From contig CM028924.1 of assembly GCA_016801845.1 (NCBI GenBank), forward strand, positions 12,051,825-12,115,824: a stretch of DNA of 64,000 nt. The letters are read 5' to 3'. A program made the position numbers and the translations under genes. Source of the DNA: Polydactylus sextarius (Eukaryota; Chordata; Actinopteri; Polynemidae). This document shows positions 56,401 to 64,000 of the stretch, piece by piece. A model generated the notes under the pieces. It searched no databases. It saw nothing but the letters and a program-made list of their open reading frames with translations, and was not told the DNA's origin. Within the stretch, counting starts at the first letter, position 1. Each line of letters starts with the position of its first letter.

Positions 56401-57797
56401 ATTTGCAGAAATGTTTTTTCTCATTTTTCTCAACTTAATGTCCCATTTATCAAAGCCCTCACTTTATCAATTCCCTCCCTCCGACAGTGACTTGTAAAAC
56501 ACACAGTTTATAAGTTTCAACACTAACAGAATCACAACATTTTTTGTGTCAAATTAAACACACTGTACAAACATACTATCTTACATCTAGCTTGGCTGTT
56601 TATGTAAACTCAGCTAATTAAATTTATATTAAATGTCACAAATGAAGAGATCATAAATTCCATCAGCAATTCCTGCATGAACTAACTTAAATATACAGAC
56701 TCAGCAGGGTCAGACGAGAGGAAATCAAAAGCAAGAGACAGAAGTCATGTTTAGTTAAGGTTAAACTTTAAACAGCACCAGAGCCTAGTGGTACACTCAA
56801 TTATGTTTCTGGCACAGGTAAGGTAATGGGCATCAGGTAGCGACCACAGCACAATACAAAGATGACAGGACATGAGTAAAATTTAGAAGCTAGAAGTCTA
56901 TAGCTTGACAAGCAAAATCCAAACCCAATAGTTTTCCACTTATCAGTGTAGCCACACAATTCCATCATCTGTCATCCTCTCCTCTCTCCAATGTGATGAA
57001 TCAGTGTTAAATAAAGAACAAAAGTCTCAACCTCATTACCTGGATTGTCTGCCAAAGACACAATGACATTATTATGTAAAACATAATTTTGATATTCAGC
57101 ATGTTTCTGCAATTGTCAAAGGGAATATGCAAAGTCTAATAAGTATACTGGAATCACAGCCTTCCTACAATAATGCTAAGTTACAATTAAATTCCATCTA
57201 GATAAAATCCATCCCATGATAATACGAGAGAACGGACTACATTGTGCACTACAATGTCTTCACATGGATTAGATATTGCATCAGTCATAACTAAGCATCT
57301 AAGTTTTGTTTGTGGTTTCTAAACAATGTGGCCTTTAGTGGCAGTTTGCCCGCGATTGTTTAATGCCCTGGCGTTACGGCTAGACACGCCGTAAACAGTA
57401 GAGTTATTATATCGCTAATGTTGAACTTAACATTTCGTATGGAACGTGATCACTGCTGTGGTGACTGAGAATGAATACAGAAGTCGATACGACAAATCAG
57501 CCATTTCATTCATACACTCAAATGTCATTGTGACATTGAGCTCAACTCCTGTGGGTCTCCATGCCTAAACGCGACTGATTAGCCGACATCTGCCACACTG
57601 ATGCTAACACAAATCTGCAGGTTACCATCTACCAACGTAATACTAGCACCGTGGAAATAATAACAAAAACACACCAGTACGTGTAGTTTCACCAGCTAGC
57701 TGAGCGTGAAAAGAGCTAGCTCGGTTCTTACATGTGTCACATGGGAATGTACTCACCCTCCAGCAAACAGATGAACTAAAGTATCTCTTTGGCTCAT
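45639..57797 (-). CDS. slc25a36: Mitochondrial pyrimidine-nucleotide carrier (solute carrier family 25 member 36)
   Basis: Seven exons on the - strand with GT/AG borders and matching phases: 57797-57757, 56015-55851, 53483-53406, 52394-52294, 47623-47557, 46209-45920 and 45833-45639. The protein starts [20 protein letters not shown], then [13 protein letters not shown] (first carrier signature PxxxxKxR), [37 protein letters not shown] (second), [20 protein letters not shown], and [18 protein letters not shown] (third), ending [10 protein letters not shown]. This six-helix inner-membrane carrier is known to import and exchange pyrimidine nucleotides. SLC25A36 rather than SLC25A33 is shown by MSQRD, VSEVQL and [20 protein letters not shown]. 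As written, exon 7 has one extra base at 45779-45781, which shifts the frame after residue 265; without it the length is 311. All introns are present, so this is not a retrocopy. Confidence 0.93.
45920..46209 (-). CDS. slc25a36: slc25a36 exon 6
   Basis: 290 nt; the acceptor is tgctcag and the donor gtgaga begins at 45919. It encodes [20 protein letters not shown] through [20 protein letters not shown] to [12 protein letters not shown]. The acidic loop [14 protein letters not shown] lies on the variable segment before helix 5. Confidence 0.95.
46463..46983 (+). pseudogene. hAT (ZBED-like) transposase N-terminal fragment
   Basis: It encodes a BED-finger region: [53 protein letters not shown] and [14 protein letters not shown]. 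Then come a stop and, in another frame, [15 protein letters not shown]. The finger should read CxxC...HxxxxH, but the second Cys is Tyr (CKIY). The catalytic dimerisation half is missing. It lies in slc25a36 intron 5, antisense to the gene. Confidence 0.8.
46983..47245 (-). pseudogene. RLE-type LINE fragment (C-terminal zinc-finger and endonuclease region)
   Basis: On the - strand: [68 protein letters not shown]. This is the stretch before the endonuclease core in LINEs with a restriction-like endonuclease. It directly abuts the hAT fragment. The part that should follow in this family is the type seen at 17960-18207. Confidence 0.65.
47297..47470 (+). repeat. Compound (TA)n/(GA)n/(GATA)n microsatellite
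   Basis: TA, GA, TA, GATAGATA and TA blocks follow one another in slc25a36 intron 5, about 90 bases from exon 5. Confidence 0.95.
47557..47623 (-). CDS. slc25a36: slc25a36 exon 5: second carrier signature
   Basis: 67 nt; the acceptor is ctctgcag and the donor gtaaac begins at 47556. It encodes [21 protein letters not shown]. Confidence 0.92.
47826..48019. mobile_element. Near-palindromic hAT-type MITE
   Basis: The left end AGGTGTCAAACCTATTCAAC and the right end (reverse complement AAGTCAAACTATTCCACAAA) are followed inward by matching GCTGCAGGTTTTTATTCCAA and its inverse. This is a common fish fold-back MITE. It lies in slc25a36 intron 4. Confidence 0.75.
48214..48728. mobile_element. PIF/Harbinger-like MITE, copy 1
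   Basis: The terminal inverted repeat is AGACTCATTTATGCTC, with AGGCCCATTTATGCTC at the other end. Both sides are flanked by TTA (48211-48213 and 48729-48731). It is 515 bp with no transposase. It shares its interior with 55147-55605, including GATGCATCCACTAGAG and CAATAACAAACATGG. Confidence 0.85.
48985..49021. repeat. Perfect inverted repeat, 16-bp arms, 5-nt spacer
   Basis: Arms 48985-49000 and 49006-49021 pair fully around TATTT. It lies in slc25a36 intron 4. Confidence 0.93.
50180..52010 (+). pseudogene. L2-type LINE, decayed ORF1 and ORF2
   Basis: ORF1 pieces: [20 protein letters not shown] (50280-50340) and [20 protein letters not shown] (from about 50465). They correspond to the first and last blocks of the SGNH-esterase-like domain found in ORF1 of L2/CR1 LINEs. 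ORF2 pieces: [33 protein letters not shown] and [14 protein letters not shown] (endonuclease, 51111-51410), then broken reverse transcriptase text ([16 protein letters not shown]) to about 52000. Stops and deletions are frequent. It lies in slc25a36 intron 4, antisense to the gene. Confidence 0.75.
50328..50359. repeat. Perfect 32-bp palindrome without spacer
   Basis: TAGAAAATCTGTGTCT is followed at once by its reverse complement (50344-50359). It lies in the decayed L2 ORF1. Confidence 0.96.
52294..52394 (-). CDS. slc25a36: slc25a36 exon 4
   Basis: 101 nt; the acceptor is cctcaaacag and the donor gtaatt begins at 52293. It encodes [33 protein letters not shown]. Confidence 0.92.
53406..53483 (-). 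CDS. slc25a36: slc25a36 exon 3
   Basis: 78 nt; the acceptor is cattctcag and the donor gtaacc begins at 53405. It encodes [20 protein letters not shown] and GVAPS. It joins in phase on both sides. Confidence 0.92.
53580..53955. mobile_element. Possible mariner-like MITE, degenerate
   Basis: The left end GTACAGTGCAAAAGTATCTG has an inverted partner near 53940 (AAAACTTTTGCA). The second terminus does not end in the expected TA-flanked form, so the call is weak. Confidence 0.35.
54481..54826. mobile_element. Tc1/mariner-type MITE with TA ends
   Basis: The left end TACGGTCATGGAAAAAATTA and the right end (reverse complement TACAGTCATGGAAAAACTTA) match over about 28 bp, including TTATTAGACCA. The element is near-palindromic and 346 bp long, in slc25a36 intron 2. 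It is a known fish repeat type. Confidence 0.85.
55147..55605. mobile_element. PIF/Harbinger-like MITE, copy 2
   Basis: The terminal inverted repeat is AGGCTCATTTATTCTC, with AGACTCATTTGTGCTC at the other end. It is flanked by TAA on both sides (55144-55146 and 55606-55608). It is 459 bp, in the same orientation as copy 1, in slc25a36 intron 2. Confidence 0.85.
55851..56015 (-). CDS. slc25a36: slc25a36 exon 2: first carrier signature
   Basis: The acceptor is ctgccag and the donor gtgggt begins at 55850. It encodes [20 protein letters not shown] and, further on, [18 protein letters not shown]. Confidence 0.94.
57757..57797 (-). CDS. slc25a36: slc25a36 exon 1: start codon
   Basis: The ATG is at 57797-57795 and the donor gtgagt begins at 57756. 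It encodes [13 protein letters not shown] plus two bases of a Gly codon. Confidence 0.92.
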
Positions 57798-58310
57798 TAT
57801 GTATCATATTCGGGAACCGTCCACGGGACACCACTCGGGAACAACGGGCACAGACGTGAAGAAGCAGGGGAATAACGACCCCAAGCAAGCAAGCAAATTC
57901 TGCTCAGTGTGTCTATGTTGTGGTGGAGGTCAGCTTCGTGGTGAAAAACGACGGTAGGTAACCGCTAACTTAGCTTAGCTTGCGTTAGCTCCCAAAGTCA
58001 ACGGGTTTCCGGTTGTATAAAGCTCGATGTCAGAGATAAATGTTTGTGTTTTCTCCTAGTCAGATAGGATGCGGTTTCACAGCACCGTGCGTCTATGGTG
58101 ATGGTCAGTAACTGTGGTCTTGCAGTAATAGCTGCTTGTAGACAGTTTTTAGTCTCTCGTTCACGTTGACGTGCTTCGCTTCACCAAGCGTCTTCTGTGG
58201 CAGGACGCAATGTTTGTCGTCGAATGGGAAGCTGCAAAACAGAGGCGACGATTGGCTGAATTGCCACGTAACCCCGCCCTGTCACAACTCTTTCACGTGA
58301 TGCCAGGTTT
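57798..58310 (-). promoter_or_regulatory. slc25a36 5' UTR and promoter region
   Basis: A CpG-bearing, G+C-richer stretch just upstream of the ATG. It holds an inverted CCAAT-type GATTGGCTG at about 58250-58258 (CCAAT on the - strand) and no clear TATA box. The position of transcription start is not determined. Confidence 0.5.
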
Positions 58311-59414
58311 ATTTTGACGGTCAGAGATCAACGCTAGGGCTGAAAAAACTTAAAGCGCTGAGACATATGATGAGTCATGACTTAACTTCCTCTTTTGTAG
58401 GTTGTGATGTAAAATCGCCACAGAACTATTCACTCGTAGCTTTAAACGCGGAAAGCACAACGCATTTGTCCTGTGAAGGAGTTGACTGTTTGCATTGACG
58501 ACATTATTTAAGCATGACGTGTTAACAAGTTGGAGTGGAGACCGTAACCGGCCAGATGAGGGTCCTGTTGTAGAAGAGAGAAAGAAATTGAACAAACAGA
58601 GAGTTACCATTAAGTAAAAATGATTTGGGAGCTCTGGATTAAAGGGATCGATTCCCAAATGGAACAGGACTGAACATCACTGAAAACCTGATATAAGAGA
58701 CAATGCAGACAGTACTATGTTACAGCATATCTGTACAGGTGGAAAAGGCTCGGGGCAAGATCAGTCAGGTGCAGGAAATGTAGCACAACATTAAATTCAA
58801 CATAAATACATGTGCACTGAACATCCTATTGCATGACATTAGACATACTGTGGCAGATGAGAAGGGGATTCAGTGTGACTAAATCCATTCACATAAACAA
58901 TTCCTTGCTGTCTTATCAAACAGCACATTTACAAGTTGGCTCTGATTTGGTAACTCTGTGAACACTACCAAACTAGAGAAAACTAACTTGAAAGGCTGTT
59001 GAAAATCATTGTGCTACCTTGTGACCAAATAGGTTGTTCAAATTAAGAAAATGTAGGAACACGTAGTAAAACATTGTGATGCCAAACTCACCCTCTTCAT
59101 GCCTTTATGTGTGAAGAGATAGTTACTGGGTCAAGCAGCACCTGGAACCTGTCAGAGAGCATACTTGACACAACAAAGTGTTGAGTCAAGCAAGCATGCT
59201 AGCTTGACAAATGTCAGTGTCTTAGCTAGCTGACTTATTAAAATGACATCTGACTGAGGCAGACAATCTAAGAGTTCAGAAATCCACATGTTGAAATAGC
59301 TTTAAAGCTGCCCTATACAAGGTGGAAATATAACTTAATGCAGTTGAGCACACTGTTCGTTGACTTTTTTTGTAGGGACATTCTTATAAGAGTGTGAAAC
59401 ACTAAAAAGCCCAA

Positions 59415-59489
59415 CGCCAGAAGAGACACTTGAATCCTGGATGTTCATCTTAGAAGTCTGATGCTCTACCGATTAGCTCATTAGTTGGC
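59415..59489 (-). pseudogene. tRNA-Lys-like pseudogene
   Basis: On the - strand: GAGCTAATCGGTAGAGCATC, AGACTTCTAAGATGAACATC, CAGGATTCAAGTGTCTCTTC and a TGGCG end. It resembles tRNA-Lys (AGCTCAGTCGGTAGAGCATCAGACTTTTAA), with the A box shortened by one base, the anticodon loop changed to CTTCTAA, and the anticodon and T stems broken. It could be a worn tRNA gene or the head of a tRNA-derived SINE. Confidence 0.55.
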
Positions 59490-60766
59490 ATAAACTGCCA
59501 AAACTGTGTGCATATACCTCAAGGTCGCTGGATTGTGCCCCGTATCACCTGAAATGCACTGTGATCAGCGGTACAGCAAAAATGATAATATATACTACAT
59601 ATCAGACATATGATACCAAGACTGAATAAATATTATAATGGTTTCTAAGTTTAGACATAAAAAACTCTACAATTAAAAATAAGTAAATCATTAAAATGAA
59701 TCAAAAAGAGCTGGAAAAAGATTGCAGATTGTGTAAACGCACAAGTTCTTAGAATTTCACAGCCCCACAGAGCACAAGTAGATCTGACTATAATTTAATT
59801 AAAATCAAATGAATGCAGTGTTGAAATCTAGGCAGTTCGGTGAATAGACTGATACAATTTTAACCATCATGGGAGGAAAAAAAAAATAAATATAAGAATA
59901 TAATTCAAACTTGTAAGTAGGCATACTTTCATATCTTTTAAGTCCAAATACAGTTTAAAGTGCGTTAATCAGACTGCGATTTAGGATGACAAGCACAATG
60001 AAAAGATATTGGTTGCAGCAAAGAGGAAGGGGGGGGTTTAAGAAAACAGGAGGGGCCCTCCTACACAGGAGTATACTCATGCTGAGGAGCTGGCCTTAAA
60101 TGTTATAAGTGCACGTTTGTGTATTGCACGGAATACAGTATTCTTGCAAGATTTTCAGCATCACCCACTGTAGACATGAATGTCCCACTTGCAAAAAAAC
60201 GCAACATGCTACTGTCTGCAGGACAGTCAGCGCAATGTGTGGTTTGAGGACATCACAGATATATAAGTGACACAGACGAAAATCTGTAGTGCTCCAATAA
60301 ATAAATAATAACCTAGAAAGGCTAAAGGGTTCTGCCTGTCTCTAAAAACCTTCACCCTCCTCAAAGACCCTCTCACAATTCTTCAATAAAGGACAAGTCA
60401 TTTTCAAGTGATTGATTGGTCAGAGGACGGGGCTTTTACAGTCTCTTATCTGGAACATACCCTGCTGTGGAGCAGGTTAGCCATTCAGCATAAGTTACCA
60501 TGGAGATGTACCCCGGTAAGAAGCGAACGACCTTCGTAAGATGAAAAACCCAGAGTTAACCCTGAAGTTACCGCGATAAGAACAAATCCTGCTTCGTAGT
60601 ACAGGCCTTAGGGCTACTATTCTTGGAAGGATCAGAGCAGTCTGTAGATTCTTGATATTTTAGACAGTCTTACTAACAAGTACTAGATAAATAACAAAGT
60701 AAACAAAACAAATATTAAGGCATAACCACCATTCTCAGGCCAAAACTGAAGCAATGTCAAAATGTC

Positions 60767-60767
60767 A

Positions 60768-60814
<47 letters not shown>

Positions 60815-60822
60815 AGTGTGTA
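60767..60822 (+). repeat. (TA)n-(TG)n microsatellite
   Basis: About 11 TA units followed by about 12 TG units. Confidence 0.93.
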
Positions 60823-62516
60823 TACATATATACATATATAAAACAGAAAATATAGCAACAGAAAATAAGCATATGTAGTACTTTGCTTTCTTAAATACAT
60901 GTTGTATTGTTGCTCATGACTATTTTTGACTTAAATTTGCTAGCCTTCAAAATTGAACAGTATAAAGCTACGCAAGCTAAGTGTAAATGTATAATACTGA
61001 GATTGTCAGCTATTTTTAAGACAAAGAACAAGTCTAAGTACATAAACTGAGGGTATCTCCTGTGAGAGAAGTTTATTTTGGGTCTATTTGTTTGGTGTTT
61101 GTTTTGGCATGGAGGACATTTCCATGTCTTCCATGCAGATCTCTCTGGAAATGGTTAAATAAGTCATAATAAGTGACTCTAGTCATATACAGAGTCATAT
61201 AGAGCACATGGCTGAAATCTTGTTGCATCAAGATGACCTTTAGCCATGTCACTGTAAGAAAAATCATATTTAGGGTGTACTATTCTTGCACCCAATGTCT
61301 AAAACAATATTAGGTTTACTCTGTCGTGGGGGCAGTTTTAAGAACTAATAACCTGCAATAAAGGTGCTGTTTTCCAAAGAGAAATGTGCAACCATATGTG
61401 TTTCACAACTGTAAATGCAAACCAATGACCTCAGACTGCCACGGCAGTCACAACAACCAGCCATATTGGGTTGTTGAGTGGAGTCCTGGGGATCACACAG
61501 GGGATGCTGGAGATATTGGCTTTCAGAAACAAAAACAATTTTATGGTCCAACCATCACACTTCATTGAACTTTGTAGGTGTCATCATGGTTTGCTCATGA
61601 AGGGCTAAATTGTCTTGGTACTACTCCCTTAGTCACTCCTTGTGTAAAAAGTCATATACAGGGACCAGAATCCATCAACCTTGTCACTGAAATGAGTGCT
61701 CTGAAATGCATACTAGTATGCAAATGCATATTTTCATGCCATTTTCTTGAGCACATTTCAACATCTGATAACATCATGCCTTGAAGTTGGTTGCTCAGGA
61801 ATCTGTGAGTAGAAAATGGAGAAATGGCTTGTAATCATTCAATGCATTTTCATGTAATAATATGTCTCATTTATAATAATTGTCTTCATACATTACAGTA
61901 AAAACCACAACCACAACCAAAGCAAAACATGGTTTAAAATAACTTATTTGTGAGGAGTCTTTAGTATGAACCACTAGATGGCAGTATAACATAATCTTGA
62001 TCACAAGGTCTTGGCACTATTGACTCGTCAAAAACGGTTTGGAGATAATGACATATTCTGAAATCAGAAAGTCAAAACAAGTCTAACTTCCATGATTAGA
62101 TTGTTTATCTGATTGACTGAATGCCACTGCCCCAGATGTTTCAGAAAGTTACAGACTACAACCACAAGCATTGGGGTGGGGGTGGTATGGGGTGGAGGCA
62201 ATATGGTGTAGTATAACCACGTAGCTATTCGGGTGCCCTGAAATGATTACATTGACTGCAGTTCCATATCTAGGCCAGTCCAAAATATGTTTCTCCAACA
62301 CTGACATAGCACTAAATCAGAATATGGAGATAAGTCTTGCTATTAGAGACTCTAAGATTATGTAGCTAACATTTACTACTAACTTGCTAACACTAGCTAT
62401 GGCACTAGAACATTTTAAAGGTTTGAGGATTAGCATCAATGACAGCTGATCAGTGTTTAGCCTTTAGCCTAATTTGTACTAACTGTGAATGTCTGTGAAT
62501 TGGGCATTGTTGTTCT

Positions 62517-63891
62517 TGCCCTGGAGAACCCAAGAACCCTTTTCTTCTTTGGAAAATTATGAACTATGCATTAAAAGACTGCTCTAAGTTCATTGAACAC
62601 CAAAATATCCACTTTTTCAATTTGAACCCATTTTTCCCTTATTTAGGATTAGGGCCAAATTTGACCCATTGGGCTTTAGGTGTATCATTTCAAAGAATCA
62701 CAATAACAAAAACTGTCAATGCAAACTATTTTAAATTTTGGAAAATAATCAGCCAACTACACTGCTACATTTAACATTTTTTTTTTTTTTTTGCTTTATT
62801 TGTTGCATATTAGAACTGGAACACTTTGGCCAATGGAAACAAGAACACAAGGCCATAATCACACCTGAAAAAAATTAACACCATGGGTCTTTGCTTATCC
62901 AAAATCCTGTTCTGCTAGAGAGGGGAACTCACACTAGACATTGTGGTAGTCTTTGAAACAATTTCTTTTTTTTTGTTGATGCAGAGAGGAACTGTACATT
63001 TTTTCACAGCGCATTTTAGTTTTGAGGTCCTTGCACACAGCAGTTCGACAGTGATTTTCCTCCTTGACAGGCCAATGGGCGATTTGGTTAAAACAAACAT
63101 CTACACTCGGATAAAGTCTGGCAAATCTTGGTGGTGGCGGGAAGGAGGGGCCAGTAGTTGGTGGTCTTCCCTGCCTTCTTGCTGTTCCAACTTCAACCAG
63201 GCCTTTTGCAACCAAACCCTGAAACTTGCGACTCCAGTGAAACTTTCAATCGAGTAATTCCCTGTGCCTCACAGTCATGCTGGTAAAGAAGCCATGCGTT
63301 GATCAGCACAATAGACAAGAAATGCCAGAAAAGTATCATATACCAGCAACGGGTCCTGATGGGAAATTTACAGCGTGCAAGATGCACATCAAGCAGGCTT
63401 TAGCCAAATACAGGACTGTTACCATTCTCCATCTACAAAGTCACTCAAAGAACCAAAGGATCATTTTTGACCTGACATTTTTTAACCCATATACCCAGAG
63501 GGTCATTTTTGGCCCATCGTTTTTTGAACTAGCTCAGAGTCGCTAATTTATCCAAAAAGAATATAAAACGTACTTCTAGGCATTCTGCAAGCTAATACTA
63601 AATAGATTAACAAAAAATACACAATTTTAAGAACCACTGGTTTGCTGAGAAGACAATTTTTTTTGGGTAGGTTTCCAGCTCAACAAAACAGCATGTGGTC
63701 AGCCATCTTGTCACTACTACTCTGGCTCATGTCAGTTCAATATTCATCCACCAGATGTCTCTATGCAGGGGTCAGAAGTGGCACTCTGGGCGTTTGAAGT
63801 TAAATTTGACAGTTTTTTTTTATGTTTGTTCATTTTGGGTAGCAGCAATTAACAGCGGCCAAATTTGACCCTGTGGGTACTCCAGGGCTAG
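62517..63891 (-). mobile_element. piggyBac-like element remnant
   Basis: The outer sequences GCCCTGGAGAACCCA (62518) and, in reverse complement, GCCCTGGAGTACCCA (about 63891) form possible terminal inverted repeats. No intact TTAA duplication is seen. Between them lie piggyBac C-terminal coding pieces on the - strand. The element limits are inferred. Confidence 0.45.
62938..63387 (-). pseudogene. piggyBac transposase C-terminal fragment
   Basis: Pieces in order: CWYMILFWHFLSIVLINAWL, LYQHDCEAQGI, KVSLESQVSGFG, then AKGLVEVGTARRQGRPPTTG, and DVCFNQIAHWPVKEENHCRT, KTKMRCEKM, and KKRNCFKDYHNV. They match the last helix (NSWLLY-type) and the Cys-rich C-terminal finger of PGBD-type transposases. 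Frameshifts split the finger (CTVPLCINKK is in another frame). The DDD catalytic core is absent. Confidence 0.75.
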
Positions 63892-64000
63892 AGAATTGTT
63901 ATTATGTGTCTTGAAAAGATATATAGAGGTGATATCTGTGAAATGGAAATAAATTCAAAACCAAGTCATAAGTTATATGCCACTTGCCATGAATTTGCTG

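Larger units (their letters stand above)
58311..62516. other. DNA upstream of slc25a36, no gene seen
   Basis: It holds a tRNA-like patch at 59415-59489, a fish-repeat-like patch at about 60415-60615 (ATTGGTCAGAGGACGGGGCT, ending GTACAGGCCTTA), and a microsatellite at 60767-60822. The remaining frames look random. Confidence 0.45.

Noticed and set aside
1170..57797. Calling the genes CLSTN1, SPSB1 and SLC25A33
   Set aside because: The carrier starts MSQRD and carries SLC25A36-type text. The SOCS protein ends LKNYLQYQ and has SPSB4-type residues. Together these place the block with 3q23 rather than 1p36.
45639..57797. slc25a36 as a processed pseudogene
   Set aside because: All seven exons have consensus splice sites and conserved sequence. 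A single extra base in one exon does not fit a retrocopy.
58350..58658. A 102-codon frame upstream of slc25a36
   Set aside because: No recognisable domain or repeat, and no supporting start or splice signals. Chance is likely.
59415..59489. A functional tRNA gene
   Set aside because: The anticodon and T stems do not pair, and box A has lost a base.

Overview
The window reads as intron-rich vertebrate DNA, most likely from a teleost fish. Its genes are split by canonical GT/AG introns, and the spaces between exons carry typical fish repeats: Tc1/mariner, hAT, PIF/Harbinger and piggyBac pieces, L2-, L1/Tx1- and RTE-like LINE fragments, a gypsy remnant, and many CA/GA/TA microsatellites. No complete autonomous mobile element is visible. 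No bacterial-type operon, CRISPR array or viral genome is present.

Three protein-coding genes could be assembled exon by exon. (1) Positions 1170-4999 (+) hold the last five coding exons of a calsyntenin, best called clstn2: the end of the ectodomain, the transmembrane helix and the acidic cytoplasmic tail. Its 3' UTR may run to an AATAAA at 7716. (2) Positions 19444-24011 (-) hold the two coding exons of spsb4, a SPRY-domain/SOCS-box E3 ligase substrate receptor. A probable non-coding first exon and promoter lie near 36245-36560, so intron 1 is about 12 kb. (3) Positions 45639-57797 (-) hold all seven coding exons of slc25a36, a mitochondrial pyrimidine-nucleotide carrier. Its last exon as written carries one extra base that shifts the frame; without that base the product would be 311 residues, the length I recall for the human protein.

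The set CLSTN2, SPSB4 and SLC25A36 matches human 3q23 as I remember it, although the SPSB4/SLC25A36 pair is inverted here relative to CLSTN2 and TRIM42 is not seen. The same three families meet at human 1p36 (CLSTN1, SLC25A33, SPSB1), which points to a block duplicated in the early vertebrate genome duplications. The genes share no evident pathway: synaptic adhesion and transport, ubiquitin ligase targeting, and mitochondrial nucleotide transport.

Layout: 1-7.7 kb, clstn2 end; 7.7-18.3 kb, repeat-rich intergenic DNA; 18.3-36.6 kb, spsb4; 36.6-45 kb, intergenic DNA with a gypsy remnant, a 28S rRNA fragment, striking hairpins and a hAT element; 45-58 kb, slc25a36 with mobile elements in its introns; 58-64 kb, upstream DNA ending in a piggyBac remnant.

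The most unusual signal is a set of perfect or near-perfect inverted repeats with very short spacers (arms of 14-32 bp, spacers of 0-10 nt). They do not sit at the ends of any recognised element, and three lie within 1.1 kb at 39.0-40.1 kb. They look like fold-back template-switch products.
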